DNA of 33,665 bases from an uncultured Lachnospiraceae bacterium (GTDB lineage: Bacteria > Bacillota > Clostridia > Lachnospirales > Lachnospiraceae). Both the position numbers and the translations under genes were made by a program. A model generated the notes under the pieces. The model searched no databases. It was given only the letters and a program-made list of their open reading frames with translations, and was not told the DNA's origin. The stretch covers positions 1 to 33,665 of the forward strand of contig CANRFJ010000026.1 of NCBI GenBank assembly GCA_947629865.1, given 5' to 3'. Shown here in pieces: positions 16,191-24,610 of this stretch. Positions within the stretch are counted from its first letter, which is position 1. Every line of letters begins with the position of its first letter.

Positions 16191-17444
16191 ATGCGCGAAA
16201 CAAGGACAACGGAACTCAAAGAAAAGATTACCAATACATTTTTAAAAACAGTAAGCGCCTTCGCAAATTACGATGGAGGAGAAATCTTTTTTGGCGTTGA
16301 TGATAATGGTAATATCAAAGGATTGGCGGATGTAAAACAAGCGTGTCTGGATATTGAAAACAAAGTGAATGACAGCATTACTCCCCAGCCTGATTACATA
16401 CTGGAATTGCAGAATAATGACAGAACGATAAAACTGACCGTAAAAAGCGGAGCCCAAAAGCCGTATTTATATAAATCAAAAGCGTACAAACGAAATAATA
16501 CTGCGACAATAGAGGTTGATGCACTGGAGCTGTCAAGACTGATTTTGGAGGGGAAAAATATCAGATTTGAAGAATTACCGTGCGAAGATCAGGAACTGAC
16601 ATTTGATATTTTGTGCCAAAAATTAAAGGAATGTGTTCAGATTAAAACATTTAATCAGGATACCCTAAAAACGCTGGATTTATATAACAGCACCATCGGA
16701 TATAATAATTCTGCCGGTATTTTAGCGGATAAAAATCATTTCCCGGGAATTGATATTGTAAAGTTCGGTGAAAACATCAGCGTAATCCATAAGAGAGTGA
16801 CGATTGATAATATATCCATTTTGACAGTATATGAAAAAGCATTAGAGGTATTCAGAGATTATTATCAATATGAAGAAATACAAGGTGCTGATAGGAAAAA
16901 GGTAGAAAGAATACCGGAAGCTGCATTCAGAGAAGCAATTGCAAACGCATTAATTCATAGAGTGTGGGATGTGGAGTCGCAAATAAAGGTTTCGATGTTT
17001 GATGATAGAATAGAAATTATTTCTCCGGGCGGGTTGCCGTCTGGAATCACAGAAGATGAGTATTTAGCGGGAAAACTTTCGGTTTTAAGAAATAGAAATC
17101 TGGCAAATGTATTTTACAGGCTGGGACTTGTTGAAATATTCGGTACAGGAATTACCCGGATAAAACAACTCTATGAAGGAGGATTAAAACAACCGGACTT
17201 TGAATTATCGGAAAACACAATTAAGATGGTGCTCCCGGTTTTTGAAAAAAATCTGAATTTAACGGAAGACGAAAGAAAAATATATAAAATTTTAAGCAGG
17301 ACAATGTTGAAATCAATCAGCGAAATTGCTCCTTATGTCGAGTTTGGTAAATCAAAGACAACACAGTTGCTGAAAGAGATGAGCAAAAAAGGTGTTGTGA
17401 AAATTGAGGGCAGGGGTAGAAGTACGAAGTATGTGATAAAATAA
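16191..17444 (+). CDS. AlbA_2/HATPase_c_4 putative transcriptional regulator (COG2865-type)
   Basis: This 417-aa protein begins with an AlbA_2 (formerly AAA_4) DNA-binding domain (SAFANYDGGEIFFGVDDNGNIKGL, about 20-45). A divergent GHKL ATPase domain follows with REAIANALIHR (about 245-255) and IEIISPGGLPSGIT. The C-terminal winged helix (about 350-417) includes SKTTQLLKEMSKKG and GRSTKYVIK. The family is common in mobile regions and linked to phage and toxin-antitoxin loci, but its function is largely untested. The start ATG follows GGAAAGGAAG. The gene appears intact. Its promoter overlaps a perfect 25-bp inverted repeat, suggesting autoregulation. A broken relative lies immediately downstream. 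Confidence 0.85.
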   Translation: MRETRTTELKEKITNTFLKTVSAFANYDGGEIFFGVDDNGNIKGLADVKQACLDIENKVNDSITPQPDYILELQNNDRTIKLTVKSGAQKPYLYKSKAYKRNNTATIEVDALELSRLILEGKNIRFEELPCEDQELTFDILCQKLKECVQIKTFNQDTLKTLDLYNSTIGYNNSAGILADKNHFPGIDIVKFGENISVIHKRVTIDNISILTVYEKALEVFRDYYQYEEIQGADRKKVERIPEAAFREAIANALIHRVWDVESQIKVSMFDDRIEIISPGGLPSGITEDEYLAGKLSVLRNRNLANVFYRLGLVEIFGTGITRIKQLYEGGLKQPDFELSENTIKMVLPVFEKNLNLTEDERKIYKILSRTMLKSISEIAPYVEFGKSKTTQLLKEMSKKGVVKIEGRGRSTKYVIK

Positions 17445-17550
17445 TTATAATAAAATATTTTTTATAGCATATTATCCCCCACTTTATCCCCCACATATGC
17501 TATAATGCATTTTCGGAGGGAGAAGTGGAAAGAGAGAACAACACGCAAAA

Positions 17551-17771
17551 AATGTCGGTTTGAATGTCGGTTTGTATGTCGGTTTGAATAAAACGGAAAA
17601 GGCTGTTTTGGGATTGTTAATTGAAGATTCGGATAGAACTGCCGATATGATTGCGGTAGAGATAGGAGTTACAAAACGTACTATTGAACGTACTTTAGTT
17701 AGTCTTCAAAAAAAGGGAAAATAAAACGTATAGGGTCTAAGCGTGATGGAATGTGAGTTGTCATTAAATAA
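17551..17771 (+). pseudogene. C-terminal remnant of a second AlbA_2-family regulator
   Basis: Frame 1 from 17551 reads NVGLNVGLYVGLNKTEK, the repeat typically found just before the winged helix of these regulators, then a helix-turn-helix (MIAVEIGVTKRTIERTL). At the seven-A run 17708-17714 one base seems lost: the frame ends in TAA at 17722, while the next frame continues with IKRIGSKRDGM, then TGA at 17754 where a Trp is usual, then VVIK and TAA. The N-terminal DNA-binding and ATPase domains are missing. No start codon serves it. This is a decayed copy next to the intact gene at 16191. Confidence 0.8.
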
Positions 17772-17780
17772 TGTTGATCA

Positions 17781-17847
17781 TAAGATGGAGCGGAAATATA
17801 TAAAAGAAGCAATGAACGAAATGTGCTATAATATTCATGACAGTTGA
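17781..17847 (+). repeat. 67-bp direct repeat, copy 1
   Basis: It matches 28041-28107 with one mismatch (17790). Similarity continues weakly for about 19 bases more with a one-base shift. It can be read as the C-terminus of a protein (YIKEAMNEMCYNIHDS, stop TGA at 17845) and contains the -10-like TATAAT. Confidence 0.9.
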
Positions 17848-17995
17848 AGTTCCTTTCTTAGAACGTTTTTGTGGTGATTAACATTCTATAGGACTCAGCC
17901 GTCTTTGTACAGAGGAAAATGTCACATCAATTGTAACTCTACACAAGTGTGGAAACTCAAATTACAAAACTGCGATTCAGAGTGTGGATAATGAG

Positions 17996-18024
17996 TTGAA
18001 AAAGTCATTGTCTTGTGCTATAAT
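17996..18024 (+). promoter_or_regulatory. Promoter of coiled-coil membrane protein gene
   Basis: TTGAAA (17996-18001), a 17-base spacer and a perfect TATAAT (18019-18024) lie 26 bases before the start at 18050. Confidence 0.75.
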
Positions 18025-18049
18025 GCAAGAAATATAAGAGGGAATTGAT

Positions 18050-18853
18050 ATGTCAAAAAAGAGAATTGTAATAATAGTGTTCGGTTTTGTATTTATAGTT
18101 ATGATATTGCCATATGCTCTTGAAGTTTTTATTTTCCGTAATAACGTATATTCGGTTTTAAGCAATGGAGAATGGGGCGGTTTTTTAGGAAGTTATATAG
18201 GTGGAGCATTAGGCGGCATCGGTACTTTACTAGCTGTGTTTATAACTACAAAAGAAACACGGAAAATTCAACGGGAAAATTCGGCACAAATTGAAAATGA
18301 GAAAAGACGTAATGAAAAAAAGGAAAGAAAAAAATTTGTTGATGAAATTGCAAAGGATATTGCAACTTATATTACAGATATTAGTAATTATTTTTATGCA
18401 TGTCGAGTTCTAGAGCGATTACACTATGAAGAACAAATGCTAAATAAGGAGTTAAATGATGTTGAGGGTGAAATTGGTATAAAACATACTAAATTAAAAA
18501 AATTATGTATTGTTAATGATGACGAAACCGAGGAATATCTTTCTATTCAGAATGAACTCGAAGAATTAAAACAAAAGGAGTCTGAGTTACAATATCAAAT
18601 AGAAAGAAATTCAAAAGAGATGGAACAAAATAAAGCAAATAGAACGATTGCAAATGAGCGTTACTTTCTATTGAAAATAAAACTGCAAAATATTGAAAGT
18701 GGTGCGAATATACTTAAACAGCTAAAATTTATCCATAAGAATTCAGCTAATGTAGTGGGGACTAATTTAGATTTTATAAACGTAGAAACAGATAAGTTGT
18801 TAAATATGACGGTGCAATTTGTAGATAGATATGTTAATCAGAAATTGATTTAA
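18050..18853 (+). CDS. Membrane protein with cytoplasmic coiled coil, unknown
   Basis: This 267-aa protein has two hydrophobic segments near the N-terminus, at about 5-28 and 44-66. The second, WGGFLGSYIGGALGGIGTLLAVF, is a Gly-rich type seen in several small accessory membrane proteins of Firmicutes, including ones resembling putative abortive-infection proteins. From 66 on it is highly charged with heptad-like patterns (about 70-110 and 135-210), so a long cytoplasmic coiled coil is likely. AAGAGGGA precedes the start. It is AT-rich and sits alone, with its own promoter, between regulator remnants and the LytTR system. A defence role is possible but unproven. Confidence 0.7.
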   Translation: MSKKRIVIIVFGFVFIVMILPYALEVFIFRNNVYSVLSNGEWGGFLGSYIGGALGGIGTLLAVFITTKETRKIQRENSAQIENEKRRNEKKERKKFVDEIAKDIATYITDISNYFYACRVLERLHYEEQMLNKELNDVEGEIGIKHTKLKKLCIVNDDETEEYLSIQNELEELKQKESELQYQIERNSKEMEQNKANRTIANERYFLLKIKLQNIESGANILKQLKFIHKNSANVVGTNLDFINVETDKLLNMTVQFVDRYVNQKLI

Positions 18854-18868
18854 GTGTGGACTAAAAAT

Positions 18869-18917
18869 GAAAATCGGGACGCGGCAGTTATTAGACAACC
18901 ACCGCGCTCCGGTTTTC
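18869..18917 (+). terminator. Imperfect hairpin, possible terminator
   Basis: Arms 18869-18884 and 18902-18917 pair at 13 of 16 positions, one mismatch being a wobble, around a 17-base loop; the right arm ends in CGGTTTTC. It lies just after the stop at 18853. The T run is short. Confidence 0.4.
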
Positions 18918-19065
18918 CTATGGGTGCAGAGATTGGTTTGTTACGCGAGTCTGTCAATTCTTTTGCCGTAGGCCCTCGCAGAGTGGGAATTTACAGGTAG
19001 TAAATATGAATATAATAATGAAAACAGGGATATTTCAGCGCATTTTTCGGACACACCTGCTTTTC

Positions 19066-19094
19066 TTGCGCTTCCTCCCATTTCGTGGTATAAT
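19066..19094 (+). promoter_or_regulatory. Promoter of LytTR/GHKL genes
   Basis: TTGCGC (19066-19071), a 17-base spacer and a perfect TATAAT (19089-19094) lie 28 bases before the ATG at 19123. This also supports the later start over the in-frame ATG at 19006, which would be upstream of the promoter. Confidence 0.75.
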
Positions 19095-19122
19095 CAGCTT
19101 ATCAATCTTAAGGAGCCTTTTT

Positions 19123-19830
19123 ATGCTTACCGTCTCCCTCTGCGACGACAACGCGCAAGAGCGCGCCTACATAAAATCCCTCGTCCTTGACTGGTCGGAA
19201 CGGTCGGGGGCTATGGTTAGCATACGCGAATATCCCTCCGCTGAAGCGCTCCTGTTTTCCTATTCCGACAACCCGCCCGACATTTTACTTCTGGACATCG
19301 AAATGCCCGGAATGAACGGGGTGGAGCTTGCAAAGCGGCTTCGGGAGCGCGCCGAGACCGTTCAGATCATCTTCATCACGGGCTATTCCGACTTCATTGC
19401 CGAGGGGTACGACGTTTCGGCGCTTCACTATCTTTTAAAGCCCATCTCCTCGGACAAGCTCTTTGAAGTCCTCGACAGGGCATACAAGGTTATTTGCGAG
19501 GAAAAACCGCCGGAAACGGTCGTCTTTAGGGCTGGGATGGAAACATTGCGATTTAAGCTCTCGGACATCGAATACATCGTGGCTTTGGGGCATTCCACCG
19601 TGCTGTCTGCGGACGGTAAGACGTATGATCTGAGCGTTCCGATTTCGGAAGCGGAGAAGGTTTTAGGCGAGGGCTTTATCCGCTGTCACCGCTCATATAT
19701 CGTCAATTTAAAGTATGTGAGCGCGGTATCGGGTGGAACGCTTACTTTAGACAGCGGGGTGAAAATCCCCGTTGCAAGGGGCTCGAAGAAGGCGGTAGCC
19801 GAGGAGTTTGTTAGATATTATAGAGGGTAG
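19123..19830 (+). CDS. LytTR-family response regulator
   Basis: This 235-aa response regulator belongs to the AgrA/ComE type. The receiver domain (1-120) shows the acidic pair Asp8/Asp9, phospho-acceptor Asp58 in LLLDIEMPGMNG, Thr86 and Lys106 in YLLKP. The C-terminal LytTR DNA-binding domain (about 130-235) includes FKLSDIEYIVALGHSTVL, FIRCHRSYIVNLKYV and IPVARGSKKAV. AAGGAG lies seven bases before ATG 19123. The GHKL kinase gene follows after eight bases, so the two form a two-component system. It probably controls the ABC exporter genes downstream, but that is inferred from position only. Codon use is GC-richer than the flanking accessory genes. Confidence 0.92.
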   Translation: MLTVSLCDDNAQERAYIKSLVLDWSERSGAMVSIREYPSAEALLFSYSDNPPDILLLDIEMPGMNGVELAKRLRERAETVQIIFITGYSDFIAEGYDVSALHYLLKPISSDKLFEVLDRAYKVICEEKPPETVVFRAGMETLRFKLSDIEYIVALGHSTVLSADGKTYDLSVPISEAEKVLGEGFIRCHRSYIVNLKYVSAVSGGTLTLDSGVKIPVARGSKKAVAEEFVRYYRG

Positions 19831-19838
19831 TAGTAGAA

Positions 19839-20504
19839 ATGAGGATTAATATGATTTTTTCCCGCATGGCCGACAGGCTTTTGGAAAAGCGGGTGGCGGA
19901 GTATCAGTCGGAGATGCTCAAGCGCCACGTCGAAGAAGTCCAGAGTATTTATACCAAAATGCGGGGCTGGCGGCATGACTATAAGAACCATATCCAGACA
20001 CTTTTGACGCTTGTCGGGGACGACGATAAGACACGCGAATATTTATGGAGTTTGAATAAAGACCTGACCGAGGTGGACGCTGTTTTAAAGACAGGGAACA
20101 TCGTCCTTGACGCTATCTTGAATTCAAAATTAACGCTTATTAAATCCAAGGATATCCCCGTAGAAGCAAAGGCAAATGTTCCGGAAAATCTTAAAATTTC
20201 CGACGCGGATCTATGCGCTGTCATCGGAAATCTTTTGGACAACGCGATAGAGGCGGTCGCAGCGCTCCCGAAAGAGGAGCAGTTTATCAGGATATATATA
20301 GGTATGCTCAAGTCGCAGCTTTATATTTCTGTGACAAATTCATCGGCGGGAAGCCCCAGAAAGCGCGGAGAAAAATATCTTTCGACAAAGGGCGAGGGAC
20401 GGGGCTTGGGGCTTATGCGCATAGACGGGATAGTCAAAAAAGCGGGAGGAACGGTCAACCGCAAGACCGAGCAGGGAGTGTTTGCAACGGAAATACTCGT
20501 TTAG
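19839..20504 (+). CDS. GHKL sensor histidine kinase lacking membrane domain
   Basis: This 221-aa protein is the kinase core of an AgrC-type sensor. The dimerisation region carries WRHDYKNH (phospho-acceptor His46), the ATPase N-box is GNLLDNAIEA (about 130-139), and the G-box is GEGRGLGLMRI (about 185-195). Usual family members have five to seven membrane segments and about 200 more residues at the N-terminus; these are absent, and there is no hydrophobic segment. It may be a soluble kinase, or the sensor region was lost. Starts at 19839 and 19851 are both possible; GAGGG is 11 bases before the first and GAGG six bases before the second. Confidence 0.88.
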   Translation: MRINMIFSRMADRLLEKRVAEYQSEMLKRHVEEVQSIYTKMRGWRHDYKNHIQTLLTLVGDDDKTREYLWSLNKDLTEVDAVLKTGNIVLDAILNSKLTLIKSKDIPVEAKANVPENLKISDADLCAVIGNLLDNAIEAVAALPKEEQFIRIYIGMLKSQLYISVTNSSAGSPRKRGEKYLSTKGEGRGLGLMRIDGIVKKAGGTVNRKTEQGVFATEILV

Positions 20505-20519
20505 AGGATAGATGAACAG

Positions 20520-20555
20520 AGGGTAGAGGATAGATATTCTCTACCCTGATTTTAT
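20520..20555 (+). terminator. Rho-independent terminator after GHKL kinase
   Basis: Arms AGGGTAGAGGA (20520-20530) and 20537-20547 pair over 11 bases with one wobble, with a six-base loop, followed by GATTTTA. It ends the LytTR/GHKL transcript; the T run is modest. Confidence 0.65.
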
Positions 20556-20632
20556 GGATTTTGCACACGCTGACGAACCGTTCGTGCGGAATATCTGCAT
20601 TTCGTGCAAAAATCTGCTATGGCAATCTTGGG

Positions 20633-20643
20633 TATGCTATACT
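20633..20643 (+). promoter_or_regulatory. Possible extended -10 promoter of ABC genes
   Basis: TATACT at 20638-20643 is preceded by TGC (extended -10). No good -35 box is present at 16-18 bases, so it may need an activator such as the LytTR regulator. Confidence 0.45.
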
Positions 20644-20722
20644 GCAATCAAGGAAAAACAGAATTGCAGTTTCATGAACTTTCTGTACTATCCGCACTTT
20701 CTATCTTCTAAAGGAGGGAAAA

Positions 20723-22579
20723 ATGTCAAAAAGAGAAAAACCAAAGTATTCGTGCTTGTCAAATCTTATCTACGCCCTGCGGTTCAACTGGCAGCACGCG
20801 AGGCAGGTCGTAATTTTCAGCCTGTTTTTGTACCCCGTCGGGCTTGCACTGAAGCTTGCGGACATGTACTTTCCGAAGCTTTTAATCGATGGCATAACCG
20901 CCCGCAAATCGGTTTTGTATATCGTTTCGGCAGTTATCATATTTCGGACAGGGATAACTCTTATGGGCGTTCTGCAGAGTTTTTTCAACGCGAGGGTAAA
21001 CGGTCATCACTACCATGTCACAAACGTCATCCAGAACGAGCTCGGTCAGCGCAGAATGAGGGGCGATTTCCAAAAGACCGACGATCCCGATGTGAATTTA
21101 AAATACGATCTGGCGGTGGGAGACGCTTCGGGCGGGAGCTGCGCCGTGGAGTTTGTTTTCAGCGACCTTTCCTCGGTCGTTCAGGCGCTTTTGAATATGC
21201 TCTCCTGCATGGCGATAATCTCGCTGGTATCGCCGTGGATAATACTGACCGTGTTCATTGAAGCGGTAGTATATTATCTTTTAAGCCGCGCGAACATGAA
21301 ATATTCCCGAAGCCTTGCCGATGAAAATGCCGACATAAATCGAAGAAAAAACTATATCGCGGGCTTCTCCTCCGACTTCGGGTATGCAAAAGATATAAGA
21401 ATTTACGGTATGCGCGGGTGGATAGATAATCTGTTCAGAAAGTATCAGCAGGACAGCCGGAATCTCTATAAGAGCGAGCAGAAGCGGTGGTGCGCGCAGT
21501 CGTTGACCGACGTATTTTTGGGAACAGTAAGAAACGGAGTTTCCTATTTTTCCCTTGTAAAGCTGCTCTTTGACGGAGAGATAACGGCGGGAGATTTTGT
21601 ATTCATGTTCTCGGCCGTAGGAGCTTTGGCGGCGGCTTTGAGCAGTATCTCAGGGCAGATAAATTCTTTGCATGACAAGACGGTGAAGATAGGTCTGTAC
21701 CGCGAATATTTTGACATTTCCGATCGCTTTAACCACAGCGAGGGAGAACCTCTGCCTGAAAAATCTCAAATGCCGCTTGAGATTGAATTTAAAAATATTG
21801 GCTTTAAATACCCCACCGCGGACGGCGAGCAGTATGCTCTGAAAAATATAAATCTTAAGATAAAAGCAGGCGAACGGCTTGCAATCGTTGGGCGAAACGG
21901 CGCGGGAAAAACTACGCTTGTAAAGCTCCTATGCGGGCTCTATTATCCCTCCGAGGGGGAAATTTTGCTCGGCGGAACCGATATAAAGAAGTTTAATATA
22001 GACAATTATTACAGTCTTATTTCGGCTGTCTTTCAGGACATATACCTTGTGCCGCTGACGATAGCTCAGTTCGTCGCGGGGACGGATTTAGACGAAAACG
22101 TGAACAGGCTTCGGGCTATAGAATGTCTTAAAAAAGCGGGGCTTGGGGATAAGATAAAAGCCCTCTCAAAGGGGATGGATTCGCGGCTGATGAAAGGCTT
22201 TTACGACGATTCCATAGAGCTTTCTGGCGGCGAAAAACAAAAGCTTATGCTTGCCCGGGCGATATATAAAAACGCGGGGATAGTGATTTTGGACGAGCCT
22301 ACGGCGGCGCTTGATCCCATCGCCGAGAATGAAATTTATCAAAAATACAGCGAACTGACCGAGGGCGCAACGTCACTTTATATCTCCCACCGCCTTGCTT
22401 CCACACGCTTCTGCGACAGGATAATTTATCTTGAGGACAGCGAGATAAAAGAGATCGGCAGTCATGACGAGCTTATGCAAAAGGGCGGGAAGTACGCCTA
22501 TATGTTCGGGCTTCAGGCGAAATATTACAAGGAGGGCGAGATTGATGAAAAAGACGAAAATGAAGAAGATAAGCGATAA
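20723..22579 (+). CDS. ABC exporter half-transporter 1 (permease fused to ATPase)
   Basis: This 618-aa half-transporter has a membrane domain (about 25-330) with several hydrophobic helices, then a nucleotide-binding domain with Walker A GRNGAGKTT (390-398), signature LSGGE (500-504) and Walker B ILDEP (Asp524, Glu525), followed by the switch His in YISHRLAS. All ATPase residues are present. A good AAAGGAGG precedes the start. It overlaps the next gene by 35 bases and pairs with it as a probable heterodimeric exporter. Such pairs beside LytTR/GHKL systems often export peptides or confer resistance to them; no peptide gene was found here. Confidence 0.92.
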   Translation: MSKREKPKYSCLSNLIYALRFNWQHARQVVIFSLFLYPVGLALKLADMYFPKLLIDGITARKSVLYIVSAVIIFRTGITLMGVLQSFFNARVNGHHYHVTNVIQNELGQRRMRGDFQKTDDPDVNLKYDLAVGDASGGSCAVEFVFSDLSSVVQALLNMLSCMAIISLVSPWIILTVFIEAVVYYLLSRANMKYSRSLADENADINRRKNYIAGFSSDFGYAKDIRIYGMRGWIDNLFRKYQQDSRNLYKSEQKRWCAQSLTDVFLGTVRNGVSYFSLVKLLFDGEITAGDFVFMFSAVGALAAALSSISGQINSLHDKTVKIGLYREYFDISDRFNHSEGEPLPEKSQMPLEIEFKNIGFKYPTADGEQYALKNINLKIKAGERLAIVGRNGAGKTTLVKLLCGLYYPSEGEILLGGTDIKKFNIDNYYSLISAVFQDIYLVPLTIAQFVAGTDLDENVNRLRAIECLKKAGLGDKIKALSKGMDSRLMKGFYDDSIELSGGEKQKLMLARAIYKNAGIVILDEPTAALDPIAENEIYQKYSELTEGATSLYISHRLASTRFCDRIIYLEDSEIKEIGSHDELMQKGGKYAYMFGLQAKYYKEGEIDEKDENEEDKR

Positions 22580-24401
22580 TATAAACATTCGGGCGCTGAA
22601 ATTTCTGTACGGACTTTGCCCGGGATATTTCAGGATGACGGTATTTAATGCGTTTATAGGTACGCTCTTGCCGTATTTTGATATCTTCATGTCGGCCGAG
22701 ATCATAAGTGAGCTTTCCGGCAACCGCAACCCTAAAAGAACACTGATTCTGATTATTATAACTCTCGCGGGAAATCTTCTGATAGGCGTTTTCAGGGAGC
22801 TGACGAGCCGCTTTGCAAACATTCTCAGCCGAAAATTTGACGACTCCGAGAGTGCGGCGTTTAACGATAAAACGCTGTCGCTTGATTATTCGGATTTAGA
22901 GGAGCCGAATGTGCGGCAGCTTCGGCGAAAAATAATCGAATCGGCATGGATAGATAACCATGGCAAGGGACTTCTGATGAGCGACTTCTTCCGGCTTGTC
23001 GGATATTTTTCCGACGTAATAATGGCGTTTATATTCTGCCTCGGAATGGTCATAAGCGTGATTATAAACTGCTTTAATCCTATGACCACCCTCTTGCTTA
23101 TTTTATTCATCGCGGCGACTGCGGCGGGAGTAATGTACCAAAAAACCGCAATGGATAAGCTGTCGGATCTCTGGAACAGCGCAAGCCGGAATATGATTGA
23201 GGAAAACCGAATCTCGGGCGAGATGAACGACTACAACTTAGGAAAGGATATACGGCTCTATAATTTAGCGGACTTTTACGAACGGGTAGGTAAAAAGATT
23301 ATCCGAGACAATCGCGCATCGTTCACAAAACTCCAAAACAAGCGGTTTTTGGTAGATATCCCGACGGACGTGATTTCTCTTGTAAAAAACTGTGCTCTCT
23401 ATCTTCTGGTATCGCTCTGCGCAATCAGGGGAACTTTCGGCGCGGGAAGCGTGATAAAATATGTGTCGGCGGTGCAAAGGCTCTCGGACGCGGTGACAAT
23501 GATAATATATTATCTTAACGATATCCGTTCAAACACGCCGTTTGTCGAGGATTATATGCGATATTTCGACCTGCCGCGGAAGATGTATCAGGGCAGTCTG
23601 CCGATAGAAAAGCGGGCATTCTGCGACGACGGCGACTACGATTATAAAATAGAATTTCGGGACGTGAGTTTTAAATACCCCGGCTGCGAGGAATACGCCT
23701 TAAGGCACTTGAATCTGACATTTAAAATCGGCGAGCGTTTGGCGGTCGTTGGGCGAAACGGCTCGGGAAAGACGACGTTTATAAAGCTACTCTGCCGACT
23801 GTACGATCCGACCGAGGGCAGGATATTACTTAATGGCATTGACATTTCAAAATACGACTACGACGAGTATATGCGGGTGTTCACGGTAGTTTTTCAGGAC
23901 TTTCGCCTGTTCTCGTTCAGGCTCTCGGAGAATGTTGCGGCGGGGCTGGAGATCGATGAAAAATACTGTGAAAAATGTCTTGAGGAGGTAGGATTCGGGG
24001 ACAAACTAGAGGAGCTTCCGGAGGGGATAAATACCTATTTATATAAGAATTTTGACAAAAACGGCATTGAGATTTCGGGCGGCGAAGCGCAGAAAATCGC
24101 GCTTGCGAGGGCGTTATACAAAAACGCACCGTTTATAATCCTTGACGAACCAACGGCGGCGCTGGATCCAATATCCGAGGCGGCGATATACGAGCAGTTT
24201 AACGGAATCGTCGGGAACAAAACGGCGGTATATATCAGCCACAGGCTTGCAAGCTGCCGCTTCTGCGACGAAATCGCGGTGTTCGATGGGGGAAAAATCG
24301 TTGAGATGGGAACGCATGAGGGGCTGATTGCGCAAGGCGGGAAGTATCGGGAACTCTGGGACGCCCAGGCGGGGTACTATCAAAAGTCAGAGAACAGATA
24401 G
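22545..24401 (+). CDS. ABC exporter half-transporter 2 (permease fused to ATPase)
   Basis: This is also 618 aa and is the partner of the preceding gene. The membrane domain is at about 20-340, and the ATPase has Walker A GRNGSGKTT (403-411), signature ISGGE (510-514) and Walker B ILDEP (Asp534, Glu535), then YISHRLAS. Both ATP sites therefore look active, unlike many heterodimers with one degenerate site. The start at 22545 follows AAGGAGGG by eight bases and lies inside the end of the first gene; the longer frame from 22464 is not supported. Overlap implies translational coupling. The substrate is unknown. Confidence 0.92.
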   Translation: MKKTKMKKISDNINIRALKFLYGLCPGYFRMTVFNAFIGTLLPYFDIFMSAEIISELSGNRNPKRTLILIIITLAGNLLIGVFRELTSRFANILSRKFDDSESAAFNDKTLSLDYSDLEEPNVRQLRRKIIESAWIDNHGKGLLMSDFFRLVGYFSDVIMAFIFCLGMVISVIINCFNPMTTLLLILFIAATAAGVMYQKTAMDKLSDLWNSASRNMIEENRISGEMNDYNLGKDIRLYNLADFYERVGKKIIRDNRASFTKLQNKRFLVDIPTDVISLVKNCALYLLVSLCAIRGTFGAGSVIKYVSAVQRLSDAVTMIIYYLNDIRSNTPFVEDYMRYFDLPRKMYQGSLPIEKRAFCDDGDYDYKIEFRDVSFKYPGCEEYALRHLNLTFKIGERLAVVGRNGSGKTTFIKLLCRLYDPTEGRILLNGIDISKYDYDEYMRVFTVVFQDFRLFSFRLSENVAAGLEIDEKYCEKCLEEVGFGDKLEELPEGINTYLYKNFDKNGIEISGGEAQKIALARALYKNAPFIILDEPTAALDPISEAAIYEQFNGIVGNKTAVYISHRLASCRFCDEIAVFDGGKIVEMGTHEGLIAQGGKYRELWDAQAGYYQKSENR

Positions 24402-24427
24402 GCAGAAGCCCGATGAGGGGACGGTAA

Positions 24428-24511
24428 ATGAAGAACAAAACTTCAATGCGATATACCTTTGGTGATCTGGTTCAGGCTGCCGCTGATCCTGCTGAGAGTG
24501 GCGTTTTATAA
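24428..24511 (+). pseudogene. Short ORF (27 aa), possible N-terminal gene remnant
   Basis: ATG 24428 follows GAGGGGAC and encodes 27 aa (starting MKNKTSMRYTFGDLV) before TAA at 24509. The good ribosome binding site and a protein-like beginning suggest the start of a gene whose rest was lost. No family could be confirmed. Confidence 0.35.
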
Positions 24512-24544
24512 CCTGAAAGTCTGCCTAATTTCATTTAGCACATA

Positions 24545-24573
24545 TTGACATTTATGCCTTTATTATATATAAT
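24545..24573 (+). promoter_or_regulatory. Consensus promoter of AbiE-type toxin-antitoxin operon
   Basis: A perfect TTGACA (24545-24550), a 17-base spacer and a perfect TATAAT (24568-24573) lie 38 bases before the antitoxin start. Confidence 0.88.
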
Positions 24574-24599
24574 AGTAAGCATGAAAGACAATAAAGGCA
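24555..24599. promoter_or_regulatory. Inverted repeat around -10 box, probable AbiEi operator
   Basis: TGCCTTTATT (24555-24564) and AATAAAGGCA (24590-24599) are exact reverse complements 25 bases apart, on either side of the -10 box. AbiEi antitoxins are known to bind inverted repeats in their own promoter, so this is a likely autoregulatory site. Confidence 0.75.
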
Positions 24600-24610
24600 G
24601 GTGAGGTATT

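Larger units (their letters stand above)
17772..18049. other. Non-coding or decayed stretch between regulator remnant and membrane protein
   Basis: This holds copy 1 of a 67-bp direct repeat (17781-17847), a start-less open frame of about 51 codons (17882-18037, ending in TAA) that could be gene debris, and the promoter of the gene at 18050. Nothing else was recognised. Confidence 0.5.

Noticed and set aside
20554-21261. Open frame overlapping the start of the first ABC gene
   Set aside because: Out of frame with the clear transporter and rich in Arg/Cys; no family motif.
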